In this document: piece after piece, positions 34,480 to 49,700 of the stretch
Position numbering within the stretch: the stretch's first letter is position 1
Layout of the letters: the number at the start of each line of letters is the position of its first letter
From: Paragordius varius
Lineage: Eukaryota; Nematomorpha
DNA length: 64,000 bases
NCBI GenBank assembly: GCA_964247055.1
Contig: OZ176051.1
Coordinates: forward strand, 4,216,001-4,280,000
Direction: 5' to 3'
Notes under the pieces: model-generated
What the model was told of the DNA's origin: nothing
Databases searched by the model: none
The model's input: only the letters and a program-made list of their open reading frames with translations
Position numbers and translations under genes: made by a program

Positions 34480-36250
34480 AGTATAGCGGTAGGCGTCTAT
34501 TTGGAGCCTTCACACAAGTAAACAACATATTAGTATGAATGCACAATTTTGAATATTCTATGAAGCACCGTTTTGAAAATTCTATGAGACATAACTACTA
34601 AATAATGTTTCGAAATAATCCACATATATGGATGACAATTTTGTTGATCCCTTTTTTCAAATAGCGGCTTCACAGGCTCCAACTTACACTATCGTGTTTA
34701 CCACAGTAAAATAATTTAATACAGAATAATTTTATTTAGCAATTTTAATTTAATAAATTCAACTGCCAAAATAATAGTTTATGGAGACAAAACTACTCTA
34801 AAATGTAATGGTCTTAGCAAATTATCTAATGATCAGGCCTAATTAGGAATTTGTGAGATAGGCACTTTACATACGACAACGTAGGGTTTTTTGTAATCCT
34901 CGGCATTACAAAATGGACAAATTACACTCATTAAAGCTTTCAGCTGCATCACAGGTTATGCATTAATATATATATAGGAATTATACAAATGTGTGTAAAT
35001 CAAACCGTTTTACTCCAAAGGGACAAAATTATATATGTTTTTTTTATTTATATACCTGATGTCAAAAATTAATATTTTTTGCACGTTTCACCCAATTTAT
35101 ATTTTTTTTATACTAAGATCATTCCTGAATAAATATTTTTTATTAATATCGTTTAAATTTGGTGTGTTTGGAGCCTTTATACCCTTAACAATATGTTTTT
35201 GAGGCTTTTTTTCGACAAAATTATGAGATCATAATAAATTAATTAGGAGTGCAGATCGCGTGTAAAGGAAAAAAAATTCGCCCCCCTCCCCCCAAGAAAT
35301 CCGAAGGACTTCCTTGGGATGCGTAGCAGCCCGAGATTTACGCTAGCATCGATAAAAAATGAAAAGGTATTCAGTTTTATTGAATTGACAAATTTTTATG
35401 CAATCAATACATTAAAATAACTATTATTAATATTTCATACGCATATTTTTTGTTTAGAGCCCTATTTTATATAGGATATGGCTCTAATCTATGAAAAACA
35501 ATAGTGAAACCTAAATTCATCACTCAGAAACTTATTTTTATTAGCCATATATCTTTTATACATAGATATTTAATTGAATCTTTCTGGGGGTAAAACCACA
35601 ATTAATTTTTATAGAAGATATATATAACACTGTAACCATTAAGGGAAGTTCTTTTAAGAAATGTATATTTATGGTTAAAATTACCTTAAATTAGGGTAAA
35701 ATATTATCAGAAGAGTAAACTAAAACTGAGCTTAACTGAGAATGCCTAAAATTACTATTGCAAAGAGCCTTATGGGCTAAAAATGGGAGGACTTACTTTT
35801 TGCTAAAGTGTTATCCGGATAGCGGGTAATTACAGGGGATAATTATAAAAAAGTCGACTGACTTTCGGCGCATTCGTAAAAAATAAAACATGCAATTATT
35901 ACAAAGTGTATAAAAAATTGAATTTTTAGGGCTTTTATATGGGGAAACACCTCAAATTATTACTGATTTTATTTAATATCATAGCCTTAGCCTCAAAGTC
36001 ATTTCATTTTTACATGGCGCATGTGCGGAGCCCCACCCAATGCCCATTCAAAAAGGGCTGATTAAAAAATTTTGCCTTCATGCACGAGGTACACAAAACC
36101 ATTATTGATTACATATGGCTTTATGGGTTTTTCAAAAACATGCGAGGCCAAAATATTTTTTACATGATGGAAAATTTTACAGAATGCGGGGTCCTCGCGG
36201 GCTATTGATATTTATCTTATATTAATCGTAAGTCCCAAAACCAAAAGCAT
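34480..36250. repeat. Outlying degenerate relatives of the 0.3-kb units
   Basis: At 35740-36200, blocks such as TTATCCGGATAGCGGGTAAT, ATTTTGCCTTCATGCACGAG and TTGATTACATATGGCTTTAT follow the order of the foldback units, now on the + strand and highly diverged. Around 35270-35350 there is a short GC-rich patch with C-runs. No genes are visible. Confidence 0.45.
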
Positions 36251-39200
36251 GCACAATGAGAATCTAAAATACATTTATCTATTAGCAAATATATATTTCA
36301 TTAGGATGTGTACTGGGTACATGTAAATTTTCGGTTGCTGAACCAATTTAATAACTAATGTGTTGTAAGGAATGCCTACAAATAAATAATTAATTTAAAT
36401 TATTTATGAAGAGCTCTTATTTTTATTATAAATAATAAAATGTTTGTTTTTCATTTTTTGCTATGATTAACTATAAGCACATGGATGATTTGCACGAAAG
36501 GTAAGTTATATATTTTTTTCCTTTATTCCTGGATTGAAGAATATGTTATTTTACAGTATCGTATGGTAACAAACAACAAATGGTTGAAAGTTAACATTTT
36601 TTTTAAGTTTAAATATTAATTTTGTGTATTTAATGGACAAACCTTTTTCTATACCATACGTTGCTGTTATATATTTATCATTAAATTTACAATGCTAAAA
36701 ATGATATACAGAAAGGTAAAATATCTAACTATCTCTCTACCTTTTCTAATTTTTATATTACTATGGCTAATAAAAATAATATATATGTTAAAGAAAACAT
36801 TGTTTTATCAAAAATTATAATTATCTTGCCAGTTAGTTATGATTGAATTCACTTAATAAAAAAATATCCCCTCCTCTTTGTAACAAAATTTAATTTTAAT
36901 GGACAAATAAGAAGACAAAAAAATAAATTATTCATTTATGTATCGTTTTAGATAGATATATTATAAAATATATACATGTATATATTTATCCGATTAATTT
37001 AATCCCTTACCTTTCTGGAGAAAAGCAATGTTTTACGAATTTAACCAGTCAACCGCAACATTTTGCTGCAAAATAATATATATTTAGTTTCATCTTTTTT
37101 AAATAGATAATACCAACAAATTTTATATATAAATACCAGTCCATAAAGCATTATAATTTTTGTGCAAAGTGATATGTATCTATAACACTTAGTTCCCAGA
37201 TAAAATTGCAAAAATTCTTGGATGGATACTAGGTTTTGATATCAAATGCGCTATTTTATTATTGCGATTCGCTTGAGTTACAATATATGACCTTAAATTT
37301 TTATTTTCCTAAAAATCCTACATATATAAATACATTAGTTGCTTTTCCTTATGGCTTATTTGAAACATTGTTTTATGATACCTTGGCATTAATATATGTA
37401 CATTTATACAGAATATTTATAAAATAAATTGAATTATATTTATTTTCTAATACTCAACATCATATTCCAAGAGATCACAATGACCTATATAACAATTTTA
37501 TGTTTTAATACCATCCATCTCATAAACTTACCTAGCTAAACGCGTTACGAAAAATATTAGTGTATTTCGAAATTCCTTTGAATGATATATATTAGCAACT
37601 ACCTGAATAGATCCATTTTTTTATTTCATTGAATTGTATCTTTCCACAAAATATTTGGGAGATACTATTACATAATATATTTTAATGGAAAAAATTGTTT
37701 TAGATTAAATAACAGAATTCTGAAATTGAAAATTATATATCGCATATTTTAACATTACAAAATTTTTGCACCGTTACAGACAGAACGCTTTCTTTACCAG
37801 TATTCTTTATTTATTCCAAAAACATTGGGACAGCTAAAACTCCTATTCGAATGTATAAGGTATTTTTTTATTAATAAGAATAATAAGTGTGATTAGACCA
37901 AATCTAATTTTAATAGTTAATAAATCTAATATATAAAAAATTTAATTTAAGGGTCAATTTAAATTTATTATATTTTAATTGTGTAACATTTTGACAAGGG
38001 AATTAATTATGAAACCAATTATCGCCAAAATTTAAAATATTTAATTATCTTTTTCTAGAACAAAATATGGTATGCAAAAGTAGGTGACATTTGGATATTT
38101 TAAAATATGAGTGAAACAAGGAATTTTATTGTACTTTTAAATAATGGCCTCTTTTAATTAATTTTATATTTAAAAAAATAATGCGATATTGAGATAACAT
38201 TAATTTTTCTTTAGCCTCAAAATATTAGAATTTAAAATTATTACAAATCGGAGAACTCCATAGTTCAATAGTAAAAAATTTTACTGGTATTTTCAATAAC
38301 AATATTTGAGTTCGCATTGATGCACAATAGTATACTTTAAACTTAACTTGTAAGAAATGTTTAATATTTCATTTGTGTTTGCAAAAATATCCACTTGAAA
38401 TGTCATTGTCAAGTATTGTTAACACTTTAAATTCTTTTCTCTGAAATAATATTTAAAATTAAATTCTGAGTACGCGATGAAAAAATTCCACCATGAATAA
38501 TTCTTTTTTGAATCCTTAAGGTAATTTTATTTTTTAACTTATAGATACTGTAACTTAGTGATATAATTTTGATTAGATAATAAGTGTCATCCCTTGAAGA
38601 GTTTCATTTGTGATTTGTGGTGAATTCAAATCGTATTAATTAGATCTTTAGTATTAAAATAATACTAAAATATTTTGCGATCTTATTAATCACACACACT
38701 ACGGAAGTTATACTGAGTTCAATTGATTTATGTTTGAAATAATGTTAAATTCTATTCTTCGCTATAACTATAAATTTCAAGGAAGATTGAGCTTAGATAA
38801 GTTTTGATTAATTATTTAAAAAATCATAGCATTCGACAATAATAATCGATATTCCTCAATATATAAATTATAATTTATTATAGCTAGTGTGTCAAATTTT
38901 GGCTGTTTTGCACGTTATGGGGTATTTTTTTATATATAAACTCCTCATACCGTAAACTTTAGGGTAACCCCATAAAGACAAAATGCATAAAAACAAAATG
39001 TGCCAAACAGCTGTTTATATTATTTAGGCTATATCTAAAACAGTAATACAACATTTTTATTATAAGATTGTTCATAGCACCTATTATCATTTTTTATTAA
39101 ACTCTTTGGGTTTCGCTAAAACAACATTTTACCCCATAAAAATCGAATTTAGGTTGAATATCAAAGTTTAATTGTGCACCGGTAGTTTGTTTGGTTTTCA

Positions 39201-41296
39201 TAACTATAACTTTGGGTGCGCGCGCAGCTAAAAATTTAATTTTTCTAAAGATTTTTTTATAGACATAAAGGACAAATTTAAATTTGATCAAAGATATTGC
39301 GTCATTTATTCGCCTTTTGTCAATATTACAAAAATATAATAGCTAACATTAAATGTTTAGTTTATATCTCCTAGACTAATTTATTTGTTTAAACTATTTA
39401 CTCCTTATTTTGATCGATAACTAAAGAAAAATAATCAGCTGTGATACCTTTTATCTTTCTTACCTACATAACTCCGAACTTTTTTTAGAATTTAGCTCAT
39501 TATTTACTCTTATTTTAAAACCATAATGAACCCAAAAAACTTTATATGAGCGTTACACTATCTTTTAGATTGGGTTGGGATTTTGGTAGGTCGTAATGTA
39601 GTTATAGGTTTAACTGCATGTAAGAGCAGTCATTTGCGATAACCACCCGTTAATTAATACCACATATAGTTAAAATTAAATGTCAAATATGTGTCTAACT
39701 TCATTTTATCATTTATACCGATATTTTTATTGCATGATATTTAGATAAGCTTTTGACCGGTCAAAAAACTAATTATCGGTTTAACCGCATGTAAACGCAG
39801 TCAAAAATGCATTCTAAACCGGTCAAACTGTATTTTAATTACTATGTTAGGGTAATCAATATAATTACTTTTATTTGGGCTTATGTGTCTATAGTTCGAA
39901 ATATTCCCAAATTGTTGGATTTTACCTGAATTTACATATATTTTTAAAGAATCGCCAATTATGTAATTGGAAATTTTATTTGAACATATTTTATTTCATA
40001 AATTATTAAGATTTAGAGTTAACAAGTTATTCTAATTTTTGTTAAATTTTATTGCTTTTTACAATTAATTAGTATGGAAATATTTTATGATTGAAATAAA
40101 ACCAACATAGTCATAAATTCTTCATGTTATGTGAAAGTGAACTTCCTTATTTAAAATATTTATTTAATGCATAATTTTGTATTTTTTTAAACAAAAAAAG
40201 CATTGGATAAAAATGAAAATTCATTGTCACAATTCTTCATATTATTATATAAAATATTTCAGTATTTATAACATTAAATTACTGGAAAAACTTGGAATAA
40301 ATTTTGTTATACCTGTAATGCATAAAGAGTGCACTTTGCACTTTTTCTATAAAAAATAACTTTCTACATTCTCACAATCAACTACTTTTGCATTTTTCCA
40401 TTATTATAAACAAGGAAGGAAAAGGGGAGTTCAATACACGCATATTATGCATAATATATATATAAATATCTATACCTTTAAAGAATTTGCTTATTATTAA
40501 AAATATTATTTTTACCTGAATCAATCCTATATATCAAAACAAATATTGTGTTTATTACTTTTTATTTTTCATTAACTCGAACCTTTTCGAAGTACATGCT
40601 AACTACTTGTATCAGCCAATTAATTAATTTTAATTGGAATTAGTTGACAAATTATACATTAATTAGAATAATTTTCACAAGTTTGGTGTAATTTGCTAAA
40701 TAAAAACATATATAATTACGTGTGCACGTTTCTTTCCAAATAAAAAGTGTCAAAAATAGCGAGTGATTAAGAAATACATGTTTCCTAATTATTTGTCATT
40801 TCCTTATATTATGATCTCTACTTCCCTTTCATATAATATGGCTAGAATATATCTGCCAAGTCATTAACCTTAGGTAGGAAAGAAATATTATTGTGAATGT
40901 CGATATTCGGATTTTTAGCGGAGAAGAGATGCTTTGAATCATGTCTATTGGATTGGTTAAATATGTACGACTTTTTTTAAATGAAAATTTAAATTTCACT
41001 AGCAAACAAAGTAGAGTTGATCACCTATAAAACACAAAAGATTTGAAATCACAAATTATAAATTTTGACTTTAAACAAACACGCTATATTTCAAACATTT
41101 CAAAATATCAAAGACCCATCAACAGTTTTTTAGTTTTTAAAACCCGTGTATTGTAAAACTGGAAGTGAAGAAATTATTTGTTAATTGAATTATGAGTTGA
41201 ACAAATTTTTATAGCTTCAAATATATGGCAATTATCGATTTAAATCAATGTACAAAATCCTAACTTTATTAACATATATATTTTCTGTGGTTTTAG
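36251..41296. other. About 5 kb without a recognisable gene, upstream of the Uninflatable-like gene
   Basis: AT-rich DNA. Two small structures stand out: an inverted repeat at about 38886-39012 (GCACGTTATGGGGT against AACCCCATAAAG, with GGCTGTTTTGC against outer complements), and a direct repeat at 39610-39650 and 39765-39800 sharing GGTTTAACTGCATGTAA / GGTTTAACCGCATGTAA. The upstream exon or promoter of the next gene must lie here or further left, but I cannot pick it out. Confidence 0.45.
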
Positions 41297-43779
41297 ATGA
41301 CACCCTGGTTTCCAGTAATCTTATGCATTTTCCTTACACTGTCGCTATCTAAACTTGGTCCTGTAAAGTGCATTGAACCTAGTATTATAAAACAACCACA
41401 TAGCGACCCTTCTCCATCCTTCTTCTATTATAATGACCCACCTATTGAGGGCCGAGAATTCGAATGTCTTCCAGGTTGGTTCCTTTGGAACACGCATTGT
41501 TACGGATATTTTCCGGTTCGGAAGTCTTGGGAAAACGCAGCTAAAGATTGCAATACATATGGTGCTTCGCTGACACGAATCGAAGATTTTGATACGAACG
41601 TGCACTTAAACCGAATGGCTCAACGATTATCACAGCAAAATCGTATGAAAAAACAACATAAAATTGTCAGTCTTTCATCTCAGTCAAACAGCCACCAGGC
41701 TAATGATAAGAATAATGCTAAAGAAGGAGATTATTTACGACAAAAAGAAAAGTTTAATCAAGGTAACAATAATGATAAGAATAATGAGAATGAAAATGGA
41801 ATAGTTAAAAGAAGGAGTGTCAATAGGTCAACCGTGAAAATGGAATCGAATGAAAACGCAAATGCATATTTTTGGATAGGTAATTATTTATTTTCTGTTA
41901 AATTACCGATGAATAAGCTATAAAATATGAAATTCAATCAAAAAGCTTTTTTGGTATTTTATAAATATTATTATCGACGAATGCGTCTATAAAATAATAT
42001 ATTTCTCGACCTTTAATAGTCCATTATTAAAGTGTTTTCATTTAGTTGTTGTAAAAAATTTTTTATGAGTATTCAATACAGTCATTCGAGCTTTAATGGT
42101 TCACAAATGAATTATATATAATATGATGTTTAAAACATAAGCTGTAAATTTAAATCGACGACTTCCATAAACATTAAATGGTAAAAGCGCAATACGCCAC
42201 GTTTTGCTCGCTTTTATGTTTTAGCTTTATTTATTCTGATCATAAGATAATATTTCCAATATTACGGCTAAACTCAATTCTTACAAATCGGGTGTTTTCA
42301 ATCAAATTAAAAATTTCACACATGACTAACAGATAAAATATCAAAACTTATTTTGAAATTAATATTTGGTTCCATTCAAATATGTTTTTTCTTACTGTTC
42401 AAATCTCTAAACTAATGGCTTTGACCATCTTTTTAAATCAAAATGAAAACAAAATCAAAATGCAAGATGTTCTATAAAAAAACTAATTCTGACATCATCC
42501 ATCCTAGTTATATTCTTACCTTGCGTTTTTATAGTTATAAAAATCCTGCTAAAATTTGGTCTTTTAAACAATTAAAACTTCATTTAAAATTTATATTTTT
42601 AGTCTAAAATAGATTAAACACCTGGATACAAAACAACATTCATTTTAATTTCGATTCGAATTAGGATAACTACTTTATCCCAGGCTTGTTAAAATGAAAT
42701 ATTTCAAATAATATGGAATAAATTGAAATCACTGCAAACGTTTGCACTTTAAACACCAATAAACTGAATTATAAAAAATATTTATTTAAAAAACTTGATA
42801 TTACTTACTTTATGGATTAACCCGAAGGAAAATTTAGATAACATGACATGCGTGCATCTATCTATATAAAACTAATAAAAAACAAACCTTTTCTGCTTAT
42901 AATATATTTAGGTGTGTAAATAAAAATTCAATTTTAGCTTAAAAAACAGAAAGGCACGATATTTTGCAACAATGTTGTAAAACAAAATTGGTGTCAGTAA
43001 ATGGAGCTTTTTTCCAAACTAAATAATATTTAGTATTTTGGCTTATTTATATAAAATTTATTTGGATAGAATCATAAATTTGGAACCGTCTCCTTCTATG
43101 TTTTTTAAATTATTAATTTAAATATGGTCTGGGGGTCACTAATTAACCCAATTTTAATGTGGTAAAAGTGAAAATCATTTTTAAAAACCGAAATAAATCT
43201 TTTACACAATAATCCCATAAAATATTTTGTTTCAGAATAGGTGATATATATATTTACGCGCCCTGGACCTATACTATTTCAATATTTTATATTTTATTTC
43301 AATAAGTTAGCGTTGATGAAAAATTATACAATATTTTTTGTATTTTACTGATTTCTAAAAAAATATTTTAAATAAAAACTAAAATTATATGTAATATATA
43401 AATTGGACAGCTATATACTATATTACTGAAGGCTTGCGGTTATCAAATGACGAATATTCATCAGAGGTGCTCAAATGGGTGGATTCACAATCGAGTGATA
43501 TCAAAAACATTGTCTATAGAGATGAAATATCCAATTCTATTGAATCAATTAACAAAAATATTACATGGATATATGATGGATTTTGGAGTCCAACGTTTTT
43601 CAATCAAAATTATGGGTTAAATGGGATAGGACTGTCAAAAAATTTGCCCAATTCAAAATGTGTCGCACTAAGTATAATGACACAAAATACTGACCTGATT
43701 GATTACGAAACTACATGGTATCTTAAATCGTGTCAAGAAGTATTTCCGTTTATGTGTCGTTCAAAGGCTTGTTTGAAAG
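41297..43779 (+). other. C-type lectin domain exons (1 and 2)
   Basis: Exons 41297-41879 and 43432-43779. Lectin hallmarks are [36 protein letters not shown] and YFWIG in exon 1, and CVALS...[14 protein letters not shown] in exon 2. Residues about 111-189 are a hydrophilic Asn/Lys/Gln-rich insertion between the second helix and the WIG motif, not normal for the fold, probably a surface loop. No EPN or QPD sugar-binding triplet is evident, so calcium-dependent sugar binding is doubtful. Confidence 0.85.
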
Positions 43780-46700
43780 GTTGGAGTTTATAATTTTACA
43801 TTTACATCCATAAAACTAAATTTTAATTAATCATATAATTATAATAATAATCGTCTGCTCTTGCTCATAATAGCTCATTAACATAAAATTTTTTTATTGA
43901 GATAGTAATGAAAAAATAATTTAGATAGAAAAGTAACCAATATAATATTAATTTTTATAGGATACTTTCGTTGCCTTGACGGTTCTTGTGTTAATGAACG
44001 TTATGTTTGTGATGGCCTCGCTCAATGTCCAGACAATTCAGATGAAGCTAATTGTGACGGTAATTGTTAAATTATACATAAGTTAGAATGTTTTATCCGT
44101 GAGATGCCATATATTTCGAATCTAAAGAGTATCGGCTATAGGGCATTAAGATATAATGAGTTCATAAAATAATTGTTAATGTGCTATATTTCATATTTTC
44201 TAATAAAACAGTAAAAGAATGCATATATTACATGAGTGGATTAAGTGGTGTAATACAATCCCCCAATTATCCAAATAACTATGGAAGATTATTACAATGT
44301 CAGTGGGTGATTGAAGGACCCATTGGAACACAATTGCAATTTAAGGTTTTCAAAAACTTTCATCTCTTTTATCAAAAATTTATTTTTAAAGTGTGCGTTT
44401 TTTATATTTTTTTTCAATTTTCAAGTTTGTACAAATGAAATTGGAGCCAATCTTCGATACCATATTTATATTGGGTGGTAGTACGCAAGCCGAGAATGCT
44501 GTTATGGTTACCAAGTTATCTGGCCAAAATAACAGTAATCCAATTGACCAAATTTTTAACAGTCCGAATCACGTTGGAATCGTTAAATTTGATACGGATG
44601 ATAGCGTGGAATATACAGGATTTTCACTAGCTTGGACAACAGGTGAGATTTATGAATCTTTTTGATGTCGAAATTTAATATCATATCTATAATATGCAGG
44701 TGCAAATATATCTTAAGTTCGGATATTTCACCATTCTAATAATTACAGATTATGAATTTTTGCGCAAAAAAATGTTATATAAAAAAATTGTTATCTTAAA
44801 AATTATCTTTTTATATATTCTAACAGTCAAAATGGATTGCATTCAAGAATTGGAGGCCAGAAATCAATGGGTTCATATATTATCTCCAAATTATCCACTG
44901 CCTTATGCCAACGGTGTAGAATGTGTGTGGACAATCAAAGTACCAAATATGGAAGACAATCAAATCATATCACTGAAAGTAAAAAATATTTTAAAAGCCA
45001 TTAAATATAACATATATATATCTCTAAAAAAACTCGTATCCCTAGGTTAATTCTTTGGACTTGGAGTTTCCAAATGATTATTTGGAGATTAGAGATGGTT
45101 CAACAGCCAGCGCGCCACTCCTTGCCACACTAACAGGTCAATTGAATTCAACTGATTTACCCCAATTCGTAATTTCAACCCAACCAGCTTTATATCTTTA
45201 CTTTTTTACGGATGAAGCGCATTCCGACAAAGGCTTCAATATATCTTTCCGTTTAGGTAAAATGCCTATGAGCGAAAATTTGAAATTCTAATAAATGTAT
45301 TTTTATCGACCTTATTTACGACCTATAATTGAATCCCCTTATTTTTTTTAAATTATAATATATATTTGATTTTTAATAAATTTTTAAGGTTGCAAAATTG
45401 AATCTGACGCTAAACACGGTGCCTTGTTTAGCCCCGGACAAGGGCTAAAACCATATCCCAAATTTCAAAACTGTGAATGGATCATAAATCTGAAACATAT
45501 CGCATCCAATATTACTATTTACATTGATAAATTTGATGTCCATTATTCGGATTTATTACGGGTATATTTTAAAATGTTTATAATAAAAAAATATTGAATT
45601 TCACATTGTGCGGCTTGAATTCAATACTCCCTAATAAAAAGTAATGAGAATTTCACCTTTTTAATTATGGCTAAGTTATACTTGTGATTTACAAAGCACT
45701 TTTAAGCAAACCCCGTTGTTTTATGTTTGAGTTTTATAAGTTTAACCATTTTTTCTCTGCCAAAATAAATTATTTGAGAAATTTTTTATAACACATTTTT
45801 TAAAAATAACTAGATTACATCAATTGGCCAAGTTGCTAATGATAAATCCGAAAATCAAATGGTAGAAACATTGCAATTCGACAGCAGCAAAGTTACTAAT
45901 GATGATAGTTTTTTGCTCAGTAAATTTGTCATAACTACCGGCATAGTTAAAATGGAATTCTTTACCGATTCAGTTGGTTTTGGAACGGGATATATCGCAT
46001 CTTATTCGATAAGTATATAATAAAGAATATAATGCATTTCTTTTTTCAGTGTTTCCTCCAGATATTTATTTTTCGATAGAGCCGTTGTTTAGTATTATTT
46101 AAAAAATATAACGCCACAAAGCGAAATATGCAAAAAGGTGTGCCAAACTGCTAAACGAATGTTTCATTTTTTCTATATTATTAAAATTTTAATAAGGATG
46201 TTTCTGTTCGGACCTTACATATAAGATTGTGTCTAAAAATGAATATTTAAAATGAAATACTTTACTACATATATTTTAATTATCATAATATTTATTACAG
46301 AATTGCTACCAATATGTATCGATGAACACCAATGTTTTAATTTGTTTTTTATAGATTGTGAACGCATTGATGAACAATCTAAACATTTAATATTGAGCAC
46401 TAAAGACACTTCGTTCAAAACCGTTGTCGAGCTAAAATGTCAAAAGGGATTTCGATTTCTTAGTGGGGACGCTGTAATTATTACCTATTGTAAATCAGGT
46501 GGAAAATGGAACCTTGATACAATACCAAGTTGTATAGGTAGAAAAATGCAGATAAAAATATTCTCTTGTTAATAAAAATAAACACGTTTGTGGGTAATTA
46601 AAATTATTTATGTTCATATTTTTTTAATACAAACTGCTTTAATTGTGGTTATATTTACCATGGATGGTTCTTAGGTATATATAAGGGTGTAAAATTGAGC

Positions 46701-49700
46701 CATTCAAAAATAGAATACACGAATAGAGCTCTCCTCTTTGTTTTGGAGAGTCAAAAGTGTCATTTGTCCATTTTGTTCAAAATGGTTAAATATGAAATTA
46801 ATTAATGTGAACATAGATAAAATAATATTTATTAGTAATTTTTCAAATAAAAGTTTGTGGAAAGCAGAGTTGAATCTACCATGATAAAATGTATGGTTCG
46901 AATTCACATATCAATTATTATTAACAATACTCTTTTAGCTCAAGATGAAGATATAGGGTGTGGCCCTGTACCTCAATTACCAAATGCTATTATAGTGAAA
47001 GCAACGAACGTGAGTTTTGGTGGCAGAGCTACTTATGCCTGTACGCTTGGTAATACTTTCAAAGATGGCGAAACATTAAAAGATAGCTTATGTGATCGAT
47101 TTGGTCGTTGGGAGAATTTGTTGGGATGCATTCGTAAGCATTTATGTTACATTTGGCCAATTATTAACTATAACTTACATGGATTTTTAATAAAATTGGT
47201 TATGTTCCATATTTTAGCAAAATGTTTAATTTAGAAACTAAGCTTTGCCCAAAAATTTATATAATTAATTTAAAAGACATGTGGCTTGTGAAAAAAAACA
47301 TAAAATTAGCTATAATATTTCAAATTTTGCGGTTCGTTTGTACTTTTGGACAAATATTTGGCCAAAAATATCGGTTCCCATTATCCTAAAAAATAGGAGT
47401 AACGCCATATAGGACTGGGCCGTTGTTTATTGAATAAGTCATATTTCTGCTTGTGAACTACTTTTTTGCCTTTTCAAATAAATTCGTCTAAAAAATTTTT
47501 CAAATCTTTTCCCGATTTCCTTCAGTAACAATGGAAATCTTTATGCAAAGCATCTTTTAAACATTCAAATTCCCAATCTTCAAACGAAATGGATAACACC
47601 CTTATTTAGGGTATGGAAAAATAAAAACAACAATTATACCTATGTATTTGTGCTAAATGATTTATATATATGGATAAATTAATATTTTTAGCAATCAAGA
47701 ATTGTAAACCACAGTTTTTATTAAAAAACGGTTACATCACACTCCTTAACGGAAATGGAACTTCTTCAGGAACTATCCTCAAGATGCAATGTTTCAAAGG
47801 TTTTTCTATGCAAGGATCTCCAATTACGCGTTGCATGAATAATGGAAAATGGACTCAAGATTTACCTATTTGCCAACGTAATAATTCACATATGTTACAG
47901 TAACCATTTAAATTACAAAACATAAAAACTTAAAGACAAATAATTTTTTTCAAAACCTTAATTTTTTCAAAATAAATTATATAATTACAATTGTAATATA
48001 TATTATTGAGTGTGTTACCAATATCTCTATTTCTTACTTTTCAGTTTGAAAAAATGAGTTATACTAAAAAAATTAGTATGATTGTCTTTTGTAAAAAATA
48101 TTTCCCTTAATGTTTTTACATTTTGCTGTATAATTTCCATTTTTACTCTAAATAAATAATACTACTCTCATTAATATTAAATTTATATTGTATTTCAGCC
48201 GTGCTATGTCCCATCCCAAAAATTCACAATGGATACGTGAAATTTAATTTTAACGAAAAACTCGGTCAGAAATTTATATATGGGAAGTCGGTACAAATCA
48301 TATGTCTACCAGGTTACCGGCTCACAGGACCGTCTGTCTTAACATGCCATCCTAACGTTGGAAACCCAAATTCACTGACACAGGGAAGAAACAATGATTA
48401 TTCGGTTTATTTTAACACTGCCATTCCGACATGTGATGGTATGCATCTAGCCTAGCTATATATTTTAATACAGCAGTAAGAGACTAATTATCGGTCATTA
48501 ATTGATTAAAGAATAATGGTACTTAAGTAAATTTGTAAATGAGATATTTTTTGTGTCTTTCTTGATTAAATTCACACTTGTCCGCAATTTAAAGCGGATA
48601 AAATTTATTAGCTTACAGATATTTTTTCCTTTCACCAATTAAAATGATTTCACGAACCAATGATAAACATTTTCCCTGTTAAACACAAAAAATTTCCCTT
48701 TTTTTTAAAATGTAATATTTTTTTCTCAAACACAAAGATATAAACGAATGTGCTGAAAATCCGTACATTTGCGATATGGATTCTACCCTATGTCACAACC
48801 TTTTTGGAGGCTATGAGTGTCAATGTCGGGCCAGTCGTATACACGGAAACAAATATCTAACCACATCCTCTAACGATTTGTTAGATTATATACCATTGTG
48901 CGAAGTCCCGCTTTCCCTCTATCATCCTGATGGAGAAAGCTTGGTAAGTGGTAAAACGATAAATTTGCTCTCGGGATTTCCGACGGTCGATAATAGTGGA
49001 TCGGATATTGACACCTACTTGACCACAGAAAGTATATAACGCGCTTTGATTAATTACAGTCATGTAGACTTTATTTTGTTAAAGATTTACTTTTTTTCGT
49101 TAATTGGGTATTAATATTTGGTAAAGAATATAAAAACAAGAGCAATATGGTATTACCATATCATATTCTTTAAAAAAGTAAAAAATGAAGGGGAAGGGCG
49201 TCGGAAATCTTTGGTAAAAAATGAAAATACCCTAACTATTAACCCTTCACTTAAATTTGATGGATATTTTGTAATGTTAAATTTTGAGAATATTATAGCA
49301 ATTTATGTTAACATTTGAAATATTGTTGTTACGTATTTAGATGCGGAATTTTGTGGGTTTTTATCTTTAATAATTTAATAAATAGTAAAATGGGTATTTT
49401 ATTATTTAAGATTAATAATTAAATTCAATAATTACTATTTTTCAACATGATAAATACCTGTATTAATCGATATTGGTATTATTTTATATAGTTGCTATTA
49501 GTAATTAAAATACAGGTTATATATTTGTTAAAATTTAAGTAGATTTTGGATTGTTTTTGTTTTTATGTTATTCATTGTCAATTTTTATGTATTGACATTT
49601 TAATCAGGTAAAAATTGCGGTTTTTAAATTTAGTCAAATTTAATTTTTTTGTTTTTTATTTAACATTGTTAATTGTAATTAATTACATATGATTTTAATA

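Larger units (their letters stand above)
27840..34480. repeat. Large foldback built from degenerate repeat units of about 0.3 kb
   Basis: The left arm (about 27840-29765) consists of tandem degenerate units on the + strand with landmarks GCAGTTTTAGGCGGGTAGC-like, AAATTTTTGCCTTTATAGGG, GAATCATGATTGATTCCATA, GCGCATTTTTTAGGGCG and CTCATATGGCCTGATAAG. Unit spacing is about 290-325 bp with some deletions. The right arm (about 31085-34480) carries the same units in reverse complement, and the parts nearest the centre match best (29390-29765 against 31085-31500). A spacer of about 1.3 kb separates the arms and contains MITE family B copy 2. Short open frames (for example TGFPETDHKASIFHFYK, present in both arms) are unexplained. 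No transposase is seen. Confidence 0.75.

Noticed and set aside
27430-36250. Confident Helitron call for the repeat region
   Set aside because: Only a short TACTAGCTGGCCC resemblance at one edge; no Rep/helicase frame and no matching 3' hairpin-CTRR end could be identified.
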